In this document: positions 44,795-56,020 of the stretch, piece after piece | Position numbering within the stretch: position 1 is the stretch's first letter | How the letters are laid out: each line of letters starts with the position of its first letter | The notes under the pieces: model-generated | Seen by the model: only the letters and a program-made list of their open reading frames with translations | What the model was told of the DNA's origin: nothing | Databases searched by the model: none | Translations under genes and position numbers: made by a program | DNA from: Kocuria sp. cx-455 | Lineage (GTDB): Bacteria; Actinomycetota; Actinomycetes; Actinomycetales; Micrococcaceae | DNA length: 64,000 nt | Direction of reading: 5' to 3' | Assembly (NCBI RefSeq): GCF_014698015.1 | Contig: NZ_JACXBS010000001.1 | Span: forward strand, 744,001-808,000

Positions 44795-45879
44795 ACCGGG
44801 ATCACCGAGCGGTCGGTGAGCACCGGGCCACCTCGCGCACGGTCAAGGACCACGGGTCGCACCGGGACGAGTCGCACGGACTGCATTTGTCCGGGCGCCG
44901 CGCCGTGGTCGTGATCGTGTCCTCCTCCGCCGCGCGCGGTGCGGCCCAGGACCTGTGCGGGCCCGTCCTGCATGAATGGCTGGCGGGCCTGGGGCTGAGC
45001 GTGGACCCGGTGCGTGTGATCGCGGACGGCCCCGATGTGGAGGCAACCCTGCGGGAACTGACCGAACACACTCCACGGGCCGAGCGCCCTCGGTTCATCG
45101 TGACCAGCGGCGGTACCGGGCTGAACTCGGACGACGTCACCCCGGAGGCCACTGCCCGCATCCTGGAACGACAATCCCCAGGGATCATGTATGCCCTGTG
45201 GGCCGAGGGCTTGGCCAAGACCCCCACCGCCGTGATGAGCCGCGGGGTGGCGGGCCACACGGGCATGACGTTCGTGGTGAACCTGCCCGGCTCCAAGGGC
45301 GGTGTCAAAGACGGGATGGCGGTACTCGAGCCGCTGTTGGATCACATCAGCGCTCAGCTGGAGGACGTCCACGGGCATGGCGACCCACGCGGTACCGGTC
45401 CGAGCGAGTCATCCGGCGGCGCACCGACCGCGGTGCGTGACCCTGCGGTGACGTCGGGAGTCCTGCACGCGCACATCACCACCGAGCCCCTCGACGCCGC
45501 CCGGGCACAGGATGCGGTGACCGCCGCCGAGTGTGGGGCCGTGGTGGGATTCAGCGGGGTCATCCGCGACCACGACGGCGGCCGCACCGGTGTGACCGGG
45601 CTGGAGTACAGCGCCCACCCGGACGCGGACACCGTGATGCGTCAGGTCGCGGAGGAAATCGCCGCGCAGTTCCCGGGCGTCAGGATCTGGGCCGAGCATC
45701 GCATCGGCGCCCTGGTCGTGGGGGACAGCGCCCTGGAGGCTGCGGTGGCCTCGGCCCACCGCAAGGAAGCCTTCACCGCGTGTGACGCGTTGGTGGATCG
45801 GATCAAGGCGCGCGTGCCCATCTGGAAACGACAGACGTACACGGACGGAACCCATTCGTGGGTGGGACTGGACGGATAA
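44791..45879 (+). CDS. MogA/MoaB - MoaE fusion protein
   Basis: 362-residue bifunctional protein. Residues ~30-190 form a MogA/MoaB domain (TSGGTG motif near 108) that adenylates molybdopterin; a ~35-residue linker follows. Residues ~228-362 form MoaE, the large subunit of molybdopterin synthase, including the [12 protein letters not shown] segment with catalytic lysine. One polypeptide thus joins the sulfur-insertion and adenylation steps. The gene starts with GTG overlapping moaC. The ~30-residue N-terminus is basic and His-rich. Confidence 0.9.
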   Translation: MNRDHRAVGEHRATSRTVKDHGSHRDESHGLHLSGRRAVVVIVSSSAARGAAQDLCGPVLHEWLAGLGLSVDPVRVIADGPDVEATLRELTEHTPRAERPRFIVTSGGTGLNSDDVTPEATARILERQSPGIMYALWAEGLAKTPTAVMSRGVAGHTGMTFVVNLPGSKGGVKDGMAVLEPLLDHISAQLEDVHGHGDPRGTGPSESSGGAPTAVRDPAVTSGVLHAHITTEPLDAARAQDAVTAAECGAVVGFSGVIRDHDGGRTGVTGLEYSAHPDADTVMRQVAEEIAAQFPGVRIWAEHRIGALVVGDSALEAAVASAHRKEAFTACDALVDRIKARVPIWKRQTYTDGTHSWVGLDG

Positions 45880-45885
45880 GTTCTC

Positions 45886-46719
45886 ATGGTCAGCAGAATC
45901 GTGGTTCCGGCTCGCGTGCGCAGATTATCCGCCGCCGGTGAGGAGTTCACCGGCCCGGACAAACTCGCGGGGGAGGAGCCGCTGGAGATCCGGCTCAACG
46001 GCGAGCAGTTCACCGTGACCATGCGGACCCCCGGACATGACTTCGAACTGGTTCCCGGATACCTGCTGAGCGAGGCCGTGGTACGAGACATGGCCCATAT
46101 TGCGGGCATGGATTACAGCTCCGGAGTGGACCAGGACGGCCACCGCACCTACAACGTGATCGACGTGCGGCTCGTACCGGGCGCACCGGGCCCCACGAGG
46201 ACCGCGGCGCGCAACGTATACACCTCGTCCTCGTGCGGGGTGTGCGGGACGTCGTCAATGGAGGAGATCGTCAAACCCAGTTCGTACCCCGTGCCTCCCG
46301 TACGCCCGGTCATGGGTGCCCGGCGACTCGTGGAGTTACCCGATGAACTGCGCACCCACCAGCGAGTCTTCGAGGCCACCGGGGGAGTGCACGCCGCGGG
46401 ATTGTTCCTGGCGTCCTCGTCCGAGCCGCTCGTGGTCCGCGAGGACGTGGGCAGGCACAACGCGGTGGACAAAGTGATCGGCTGGGCCATGCATCACGAC
46501 CGGCTACCCCTCAACGACTGCGTGCTGCAGGTCTCCGCCCGCGCATCCTTCGAACTGGTCAGCAAGGCCGCGATGGCGGGGATCCCGGTGCTGTCCGCGG
46601 TCAGTGCGCCCTCGGCGCTCGCGGTGAAACACGGCCGGGAACACGGCGTGACCGTGGTGGGCTTCAACCGCCGGGGTACCTGCAACGTCTACACGCACCC
46701 GGAGCGGATCACGGACTAG
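45886..46719 (+). CDS. fdhD: Formate dehydrogenase accessory sulfurtransferase FdhD
   Basis: 277-residue protein that passes sulfur to bis-molybdopterin formate dehydrogenase. The conserved cysteine loop is SSCGVCG near residue 111, and [13 protein letters not shown] near 186 is typical. It ends the molybdenum cofactor operon, 6 nt after the fusion gene. Its presence predicts a formate dehydrogenase elsewhere in the genome. Confidence 0.92.
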   Translation: MVSRIVVPARVRRLSAAGEEFTGPDKLAGEEPLEIRLNGEQFTVTMRTPGHDFELVPGYLLSEAVVRDMAHIAGMDYSSGVDQDGHRTYNVIDVRLVPGAPGPTRTAARNVYTSSSCGVCGTSSMEEIVKPSSYPVPPVRPVMGARRLVELPDELRTHQRVFEATGGVHAAGLFLASSSEPLVVREDVGRHNAVDKVIGWAMHHDRLPLNDCVLQVSARASFELVSKAAMAGIPVLSAVSAPSALAVKHGREHGVTVVGFNRRGTCNVYTHPERITD

Positions 46720-46768
46720 GATCGCCCCGCGCCGCCGGATCCGCTGCAGCAACGGCCGCGTTCCCGAT

Positions 46769-46798
46769 TTGGCGCGGCCGGAACTGGTCGGGTACATT
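46769..46798 (+). promoter_or_regulatory. rplJL promoter (TTGGCG-18-TACATT)
   Basis: -35 TTGGCG (46769-46774) and -10 TACATT (46793-46798), spacing 18. Transcription would begin near 46805, well upstream of rplJ. Confidence 0.65.
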
Positions 46799-46804
46799 GG
46801 GACG

Positions 46805-46982
46805 TACCTAAGACCGCCGGTCATCACGCGTGCGCAAGCATGCGGGATCGAAGAGTTCTCCGGAAACGGGGAATGGCCAGCGCAGGTGAACCAGCACGAA
46901 TCTTTTCAACAGCGTCTCGCGGTGCACACCGCGTGCGATGTGTATCAGGTCGAGCCCCGGGCATCTGCGCGGGGCTTTTTTG
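46805..46982 (+). promoter_or_regulatory. L10 leader with intrinsic attenuator before rplJ
   Basis: The ~230-nt untranslated leader of rplJL. It ends in a strong terminator (stem 46953-46959/46970-46976, then six T to 46981) about 54 nt before rplJ. This is the layout of ribosomal protein leader L10, where free L10-L12 complex binds the leader and lowers expression. The helix details were not folded. A terminator placed before the first gene supports attenuation. Confidence 0.7.
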
Positions 46983-47035
46983 TGTTCCGAAGCGGATCAC
47001 GAGAATCCGGCATACACAAGCAAGGAAGGAGCACC

Positions 47036-47569
47036 ATGGCGAATCCTGAAAAGGCTGCCGCGGTTGCGGAGTTGAAGGAATTCTTCTCCAACTCGCACGC
47101 TGCCGTCCTGACGGAGTACCGCGGGCTCACCGTGGCTCAGCTGAAGACGCTGCGCCGCACGCTCGGTGAGAACGCTGAATACGCCGTGGTGAAGAACACG
47201 CTGACCGCAATTGCGGCCAAGGAAGTCGGCATTGACGCGTTCGAGGGCCAGCTCAACGGCCCCTCGGCCATCGCGTTCATCTCGGGTGACCCCGTCGAAG
47301 CTGCCAAGAGCTTGCGTGACTTCGCCAAGGACAACCCGGAGCTGATCGTCAAGGGCGGTTACCTCGACGGCGTCGCAATGGACGAAGCGGAGATCAAGAA
47401 GCTTGCGGACCTCGAGTCCCGCGAGGTTCTGCTGGCCAAGGTTGCAGGCGCTGCCAAGGCGTCCCTGTCCAAGGCTGCCGCGCTGTTCCAGGCCCCGCTG
47501 TCCAAGACCGTACGCACCGCAGAAGCCCTGCGTGCCAAGGTCGAGGAACAGGGCGAGAACGCCGCCTGA
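47036..47569 (+). CDS. rplJ: 50S ribosomal protein L10
   Basis: 177-residue L10, the stalk base that carries L7/L12 dimers. [36 protein letters not shown] is the standard N-terminus, and the C-terminal helix for L12 binding is present. ATG 47036 is preceded by AAGGAAGGAG 5 nt upstream. The frame is open far upstream, but that part lies in the leader RNA. Confidence 0.97.
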   Translation: MANPEKAAAVAELKEFFSNSHAAVLTEYRGLTVAQLKTLRRTLGENAEYAVVKNTLTAIAAKEVGIDAFEGQLNGPSAIAFISGDPVEAAKSLRDFAKDNPELIVKGGYLDGVAMDEAEIKKLADLESREVLLAKVAGAAKASLSKAAALFQAPLSKTVRTAEALRAKVEEQGENAA

Positions 47570-47695
47570 TCCCTCACGGGATCCCCTGGGTTTCGGGTTC
47601 CGGTTCCGGCCGGGCGAACCCGTGTTCTATCACCACGCAAAACCTCGTCGGTGCCCGCGGGTACTGACAATCACGTAAAAGAAGGAGCCAACACC

Positions 47696-48082
47696 ATGGC
47701 TAAGCTGACCACCGAAGAATTGATCGAGGCTTTCAAGGAGCTCTCCCTCATCGAGCTGTCCGAGTTCGTCAAGGCCTTCGAAGAGACCTTCGACGTTACC
47801 GCTGCCGCCCCCGTGGCCGTGGCCGGTGGCGCTCCCGCAGCCGGCGGCGAAGCCGCTGCTGAGGAAGAGCAGACCGAGTTCGACGTCGTCCTGGAAGCCG
47901 CAGGCGAGAAGAAGATCCAGGTCATCAAGGAAGTTCGTGCCCTGACCTCCCTCGGTCTGAAGGAAGCCAAGGACCTCGTGGACGGCGCTCCCAAGCCCGT
48001 TCTGGAAGGTGCCACCAAGGAAGCCGCGGACAAGGCCAAGGAATCCCTCGAGGCTGCCGGCGCTACCGTCACCCTCAAGTAA
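47696..48082 (+). CDS. rplL: 50S ribosomal protein L7/L12
   Basis: 128-residue L7/L12: N-terminal dimer domain, an Ala/Gly hinge around residues 37-58 and the C-terminal factor-binding domain ([26 protein letters not shown]). Start ATG 47696, GAAGGAG 7 nt upstream. A strong terminator follows, so the unit rplJL does not read into gcvP. Confidence 0.97.
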   Translation: MAKLTTEELIEAFKELSLIELSEFVKAFEETFDVTAAAPVAVAGGAPAAGGEAAAEEEQTEFDVVLEAAGEKKIQVIKEVRALTSLGLKEAKDLVDGAPKPVLEGATKEAADKAKESLEAAGATVTLK

Positions 48083-48154
48083 TTGCCCGCGCTTCGCGCG
48101 CAGGTCGTCCCGCGTAGTTCGACCCGTCAGGGCCGCTGCCGGTGACATCACTTC

Positions 48155-48191
48155 GCAAAGCCCCGCATCATTTTTCGGTGCGGGGCTTTGC
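48155..48191 (+). terminator. Intrinsic terminator after rplJL
   Basis: Perfect 13-bp stem (48155-48167, 48179-48191), 11-nt T-rich loop. Confidence 0.85.
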
Positions 48192-48240
48192 GCTGCCCGG
48201 GGTTGTGCGAAACTAGGGGTGACCATCTTGGCCGTCACAG

Positions 48241-48455
48241 TGCGGCGGGAGAGCATGGCGGGTGCGCTCGCACCGCGTCATCGCCGAAGGAGCAAACCCT
48301 CCCCGGGAATCTCTCAGGCACCCGTACCGCCGCACCAGGCCACTCTGAAGAGCTCGCCCGCCACGGTTGTGTGGGCCGACACCGACGGGGCAAGCGGGTA
48401 CGCACGGTTCATGGTGCGTACCGGTGAAATCTCTCAGGTTGACGTACAGAGCGGG
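48241..48455 (+). promoter_or_regulatory. Tandem glycine riboswitch controlling gcvPT
   Basis: Two glycine aptamers in a row. The first (48241-48334) has an 8-bp closing stem, GGGAGAG near 48247 and the core AATCTCTCAGGCACC. The second (about 48343-48451) repeats the core as AAATCTCTCAGGTTGACG. Both conserved CTCTCAGG strings are seen at 48310 and 48430. A linker of ~8 nt joins them. No terminator stands between aptamer 2 and gcvP, so control may be at translation or by a non-canonical terminator. TAGGGG at 48214-48219 may be its -10. Confidence 0.93.
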
Positions 48456-48507
48456 GAGGAACTCACCGGGACTTAGCACGCCCTCAAGTAACCCAGGAGA
48501 CCCTCAC

Positions 48508-51401
<2,894 letters not shown>

Positions 51402-51402
<1 letters not shown>

Positions 51403-52547
51403 TGAGCGAGAAGAAAACGGCCCTGTACGCCGCCCACGAGGAACTGGGTGCCCGGTTCACCGATTTCGGCGGCTGGTCCATGCCGGTGCGCTACGCCAGC
51501 GACACCGCCGAGCACCACGCCGTGCGGCGCGGCGCCGGAATTTTCGACCTCTCGCACATGGGCGAGGTCGAGGTCTCCGGCCCGCAGGCGGGGGCCTTCC
51601 TGGACTTCGCCCTGGTGGGCGTGCTGTCCGCGGTCTCCGTGGGCCGCGCCAAGTACTCGGTGATCGTGGATTCCGAGGGCCGTGTGCTCGACGACCTGAT
51701 CACCTACCGGCTCGACGAGGACCGCTTCCTGGTGGTGCCCAACGCGGGTAATCAAGAAGTGGTCGTGCGTGAACTCACCGCTCGCGCCGAGGGTTTCGAC
51801 GTCGCCGTGACCGACCAGGGTGCCGAGACCTCCCTGATCGCAGTTCAGGGGCCCCGAGCCCTCGAGGTCCTCAAGGCCACGGACCTGGACCCCAGCGACG
51901 TCGTCGAGAACCTCAAGTACTACGCCGCCGCACCGGCGCGTTGTGCCGGCGTCGACGTCTTGACCGCCCGCACCGGCTACACCGGTGAGGACGGATTCGA
52001 GCTGTACTGCAGCAATCAGGACGCCCCGCAACTGTGGAACGCGCTGCTGGCAACGGCGGAGGAACGGTCCACCGAGGACGCGCCGGTCTCCGCCGCGGGA
52101 CTGGCCGCGCGTGACTCGCTTCGCCTGGAAGCGGGCATGCCGTTGTACGGGCACGAGCTCTCCACGGAGATCACCCCGGCCGAGGCAGGCCTGGGTAAGC
52201 TCGTGGAGATCTCCCTGCGCAAGAAGGGCGAGGCGGGCACGGACACCGTGGGCCGTGAGGCCCTCACGGCCGTGACCGAATCCGACCCCGAGCGCACCCT
52301 GGTCGGGCTGGAAGGCGTGGGGCGCAAGCCGATCCGGGCCGACTACACCGTGGTCTCAGGGGGTGAGACGGTGGGTGTGGTCACCAGTGGTCTCCCCTCG
52401 CCCACGCTCGGCAAGCCCATTGCCATGGCGCTGGTGGCCACCGCCGCGCTGCCCCGGATCGCCCAGGGCGATGTCAGCGTTCGGGACGCCCGCGGCCGCG
52501 AGATCGAGGTCAAGCACACGGAGCTGCCGTTCTACAAGCGCGGCTGA
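51402..52547 (+). CDS. gcvT: Aminomethyltransferase, T-protein
   Basis: 381-residue tetrahydrofolate-dependent T-protein, producing methylene-THF and ammonia. GGWSMPVRYASDTAEHHAVRRGAGIFDLSHMGEVEV is the typical N-terminus (folate-site Asp in FDLSHMGE). The start ATG overlaps the gcvP stop (TGATG), so they are coupled. The frame upstream overlaps gcvP and is not used. A long terminator ends the operon without gcvH, which must be elsewhere. Confidence 0.95.
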
Positions 52548-52587
52548 TCGGCGCCTCAAACGCGCCCTGCGGAAGCGGCCGTCACGA

Positions 52588-52627
52588 CCACGGGTCGGGC
52601 ACCTCGTTGGAGGTGTCCGACCCGTGG
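52588..52627 (+). terminator. Intrinsic terminator after gcvPT
   Basis: 18-bp stem with one wobble (52588-52605, 52610-52627), 4-nt loop, followed by TGTTTT. Confidence 0.9.
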
Positions 52628-52696
52628 TGTTTTCGGCGTGCATGCTCCGGGCACGTGGGTGGCCGGCGGAACGAGGGACCTTTCGGGCTCGGTGGT

Positions 52697-53011
52697 TCAG
52701 TCCCGGTCCTTACGGGGCATGAAGGCGCGCACCGAGGCCAGCTTGTGAGAGCCGTCGCAGTGCGGGGCTATGCTGGTCATCCCGCAGCGGCACAGGGCAA
52801 TCACCGCGCGCTCGGACGGCCGCGGTTCGGCCCCGGGCTCGGAGGCCAAGAGAAAATCTCCGCGAACCAGCAGCGGGCCCCTGGGGCACACGGTGATGAC
52901 GGCGGGGTCCTCGGCCGGGGTCGGCGCCTGCGGCTCACACGGGGCGGGTGCATCGGCGCGCTCGACCTCCTCGTGGGCGCGTGCTGCATCGTCGGAGGAA
53001 TCCGCGCTCAT
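52697..53011 (-). CDS. CDGSH-type iron-sulfur protein
   Basis: 104-residue protein with the 2Fe-2S binding sequence CRCGMTSIAPHCDGSH near residues 76-91 (three Cys and one His). The N-terminal ~40 residues are acidic and proline-rich, then a short PRGPLLVRGDF strand. CDGSH proteins bind redox-active, acid-labile clusters. ATG 53011 overlaps the stop of the upstream iron-containing redox enzyme gene by 4 nt (ATGA), so the two act together, possibly as electron donor and oxidase. Confidence 0.88.
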   Translation of the reverse strand: MSADSSDDAARAHEEVERADAPAPCEPQAPTPAEDPAVITVCPRGPLLVRGDFLLASEPGAEPRPSERAVIALCRCGMTSIAPHCDGSHKLASVRAFMPRKDRD

Positions 53012-54057
53012 GTCCGGGGTTCCGGGGTGCGCAGCGAAGACCGGCCCGAGGACCAGGCCTCCAGCATGTGATCGCCCGCGCGTCCGTCCACGTAGAGGCA
53101 CGCGGCCGCCCCGAAGAAAATGTCCTCGGTCAGGTGAGGTTCGTCATCGACGAGGTTTCCCACGAGGTCTCGCGCGGCCAACTGTTCATGCACGGCGTCG
53201 GCCTCGACGTGCTCGTCGAAGTACCAGGTGACGTCCTGGCCGTAACCGTTCTTGCGGAACGCGTTGCCGTAGTGCTTGTTGGGGATGGTCGAGGTCATCT
53301 CAAAGGCCGCCAGGTGGCCCACATTGGCACCGCGCAAGCGGCGGTGGAGACCGAACATGCTGATGAGGTTGGTCGACGCCAGGGTGCTGGCCGGTACCAG
53401 ATCCACGTACGCCTCAGGGGTGTCGTCCAGGCCGAAGTTGCGCATGGTGCGGGCAAAGATCTCGGAGTGCACCTTGTCCGGGTGGCCGCCACCGTATTCG
53501 TCGGCCTGGATCTCCACCATGGCTGCCTTGGCGCGTCCCTGGAGTTTGGGAATGGACCACGTGTGCGGATCCGCTTCGCGCAGGGTGTAAATGGATCGCT
53601 GAATGAGGAACTCACGCAGTAGTTCCTCGGTGGCGTTCTTGGCCAGCCAGATGGCGGTGCTCGGCTTGGCGGCGGGCTGGGTCATCTCGAAGAGAGCTTC
53701 CGCGGCGTCCTTGCCGTCGCGGGGCAACGGCGAGGGCAGCACCACGTGCGCGCGCAATTGCGCTTCAAAGCGTTCCTCGATCAGGGACCGTAACCGAATC
53801 AGCTCCGGATCCCATTCCCAGTCGCCACGCAGGAAATCGACCGGACCGTAGTGCAGCAGGTACAGCAGGAACAGGGTGAGCTGTAGGTCTTCGTCACCCA
53901 AGATGTCGTGGCACTCGTTCAGCGCTCGTTCGACCGCGGCACCTAATCCGAGCGTTGCATCGGGGGATTGCTGCCCTCCGGTCAATACGGCAATCAGTGC
54001 AGAGCTCACAGGCCCTCGGGCAGTGGGAGTCTCGGTTTTTTCCGTCAATGTGGTCAC
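53008..54057 (-). CDS. Iron-containing redox enzyme (heme-oxygenase-like fold)
   Basis: 349-residue protein of the 'iron-containing redox enzyme' group, an HDO-type (heme-oxygenase-like diiron) fold. Acidic and histidine residues typical of metal binding appear in EIQADEYGGGHPDKVHSEIF (about 188-207) and in WYFDEHVEADAVHEQ (about 277-291). GTG 54057 is chosen as start because the sequence upstream in frame lacks family features, but the RBS is weak and this start is tentative. It is coupled with a CDGSH protein. Substrate is unknown. Confidence 0.75.
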   Translation of the reverse strand: MTTLTEKTETPTARGPVSSALIAVLTGGQQSPDATLGLGAAVERALNECHDILGDEDLQLTLFLLYLLHYGPVDFLRGDWEWDPELIRLRSLIEERFEAQLRAHVVLPSPLPRDGKDAAEALFEMTQPAAKPSTAIWLAKNATEELLREFLIQRSIYTLREADPHTWSIPKLQGRAKAAMVEIQADEYGGGHPDKVHSEIFARTMRNFGLDDTPEAYVDLVPASTLASTNLISMFGLHRRLRGANVGHLAAFEMTSTIPNKHYGNAFRKNGYGQDVTWYFDEHVEADAVHEQLAARDLVGNLVDDEPHLTEDIFFGAAACLYVDGRAGDHMLEAWSSGRSSLRTPEPRT

Positions 54058-54266
54058 CGGTCTCAACTTTCTGTCACTTACAGCGTCCCATGCGTCTACA
54101 CGGACCCAACAGTGTGGCCCGTCATGCGTGACACCGCAGATGACGGACCGTAACCTATTGTAAGACGGCTTAGCGTGGGCCTGGTCGTCCACCGACAGTA
54201 TGTGGTCCGAACTTCGCTCCGGGCGGGTCTGTCTGTGCACGGGTTACGGGCCGGGAGGGAAAAATC

Positions 54267-55010
54267 ATGTTCTTGAAAAATGTGGCCCCTGGGATCCATA
54301 TGATCCAAAGCCATAACGTCAACTGCTACCTGCTCGAGGATGATCAGGGGCTCACCCTGGTGGACGCGGGTCTTCCGAGGGTCTGGACCGAACTGGGGCA
54401 CGCGATCCGCGAACTCGGGCGAGTACCCGCGGACCTCAAGGCGCTGGTGCTGACCCACGCGCACTTCGACCACGTGGGAGTGGCCGCCAAACTCGTTGAG
54501 CGACTCGGTATTCCGGTGTACGCCCACCACGAAGAAGTGACCCTGGCCGCCCACCCCTATCGTTACGCGCATGAGAATCCAGTGGCCGCATATCCCGTGC
54601 AACATCCCCGGGCCATCCCGGTACTGCTGTCCATGGTGTTCGGTGGTGCGGCAGCGGTGAAGGGGGTGACGGTCTCGCGACGGCTCGAGGTGGGGCAGGA
54701 GGTTCCGGTTCCGGGCCGCCCCAGGGTGGTCCTCTCAGCCGGCCACACGTACGGGCACTGCGCCCTGCACTTGCCCCAATCCGACGCCCTCATCACCGGG
54801 GACGCGCTCGTCACGCTCGATCCGTATTCCGGGCTGACCGGACCGCGAATTGTCGCAAAGGCGGCCACTGCGGACAGCGCCATGGCCATCGAGTCCCTCC
54901 ACGCCTTGGCGCAGACCGGTGCCACGGTGGTGCTTCCGGGACACGGGGATCCATGGCTGGGGGGGGTTGAACGAGCGGCCGACGAGGCGCGCCGCAACGG
55001 TGTCGCCTAG
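54267..55010 (+). CDS. MBL-fold metallo-hydrolase
   Basis: 247-residue zinc hydrolase with the motif THAHFDHVG (residues 63-71: H64, H66, D68, H69); later histidines are in SAGHTYGHCALH and the final GHG near 230. It is of the glyoxalase II/lactonase-like subgroup, substrate not predictable. GGAGGG lies upstream of ATG 54267. The stop TAG is part of the CCTAGC target of the transposable element that follows, so the insertion left the protein unaltered. Confidence 0.88.
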   Translation: MFLKNVAPGIHMIQSHNVNCYLLEDDQGLTLVDAGLPRVWTELGHAIRELGRVPADLKALVLTHAHFDHVGVAAKLVERLGIPVYAHHEEVTLAAHPYRYAHENPVAAYPVQHPRAIPVLLSMVFGGAAAVKGVTVSRRLEVGQEVPVPGRPRVVLSAGHTYGHCALHLPQSDALITGDALVTLDPYSGLTGPRIVAKAATADSAMAIESLHALAQTGATVVLPGHGDPWLGGVERAADEARRNGVA

Positions 55011-56020
55011 CTGTAGGAGGCCAGGACGTTGGTGACGCGCGACGGCGTCGCCGAGGCCGGCGGCTCTCCGCCGTGCGCACCGTGGGGCCGGTGGTAGTTG
55101 TAGTGCCGGTTCCATGTTGTGAGCGCACTGGAGCGTTCGGTCTCTGAGCTCCAAGTCCTGGCGTACAGGAACTCTTCGGCCAGGATGCGGTTGTAGCGCT
55201 CGACTTTACCGTTGTGCTTGGGCGTGTACGGCCTCGTGCGGCGGTGCTCTGCGCCGTTGAGAGCATCCGTGAATGCCTGGGCGCGGTAGCAGGCGCCGTT
55301 GTCAGTGACGATCCGCTCGATCTTCGTGATGCCGTGCTGGGCGAACCACTCGCGCGCTCGGCCGAGGAAAGCAACCGCGGTCGCTGCCTGTTCGTTCTCG
55401 AGGGCCTCGGTGTAAGCCAGGCGCGTGTGCCCGTCGATCGCGGAGTGTAGGTAGACGTATCCGCTGCGCGTACCTCGCTCCTTCGTTCGCGCGACGGCTC
55501 TGGCCTGAGCGCTCTCTCTTCCGTGCGCGCGCCAGCCGCCGCCGTCGGGGATGCGGCCCGTCTTCTTCACGTCGAGATGAACCATGTGCCCTGGGCGTGC
55601 CGCGACGATCTTCTGCGGCTGTCGATTTGTTTCGCCGTTCGGGTCGATGAACTTTCTACGGTTCAAGCCGAGCTCGGCGAGGAGCCTCGTGATCGTGCGA
55701 CGGCTGACTGTTGTTCCTGCCTGTTCGAGCTCGAAGACGATGCGGGATGCCGGCCATTTGTGCTCGCGCCGCATCGACTCGATCTTGGCGACGATGTGGC
55801 CTTGTGTGGAGGTCGGCTGCCGCAGGGGTGTGGACGGGCGATCGCGGAGACCGAGCTCCCCGTACTGGCGATACCGGTTCACCCACTTCGATGCGGTTGC
55901 GCGGGAGATGCCCATCTCGGCAGCGACATGCGCGATCGGACGGCCCCGGCAGCGTTCGACGAGCCGGCGGCGTCCTTCAGGGGTGAGCGGTGCGTTGCGG
56001 TGCACCGTGCGGCTCCTCAT
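55007..56020 (-). CDS. IS481 family transposase
   Basis: 337-residue DDE transposase. The N-terminal helix-turn-helix (about residues 10-60, PIAHVAAEMGISRATASKWV) binds the ends; the catalytic residues are D150 (HLDVKK), D240 (VTDNG) and E274 (GKVERYN). ATG 56020 overlaps the serine-hydrolase stop (ATGA), so it is translated last in a three-gene cargo operon. The final sense codon and the TAG stop are completed by target bases (55007-55011), not by the element. It appears intact. Confidence 0.93.
   Translation of the reverse strand: MRSRTVHRNAPLTPEGRRRLVERCRGRPIAHVAAEMGISRATASKWVNRYRQYGELGLRDRPSTPLRQPTSTQGHIVAKIESMRREHKWPASRIVFELEQAGTTVSRRTITRLLAELGLNRRKFIDPNGETNRQPQKIVAARPGHMVHLDVKKTGRIPDGGGWRAHGRESAQARAVARTKERGTRSGYVYLHSAIDGHTRLAYTEALENEQAATAVAFLGRAREWFAQHGITKIERIVTDNGACYRAQAFTDALNGAEHRRTRPYTPKHNGKVERYNRILAEEFLYARTWSSETERSSALTTWNRHYNYHRPHGAHGGEPPASATPSRVTNVLASYS
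55012..55037. repeat. Left terminal inverted repeat and target duplication
   Basis: Begins TGTAGGAGGCCAGG; CCTAGC target copy lies directly outside (55006-55011). The transposase C-terminus (RVTNVLASY) is encoded across this repeat. Confidence 0.82.

Noticed and set aside
48367-48507. N-terminal extension of gcvP
   Set aside because: The frame is open, but these bases form the second glycine aptamer, and ATG 48508 has a proper ribosome site and the family N-terminus.
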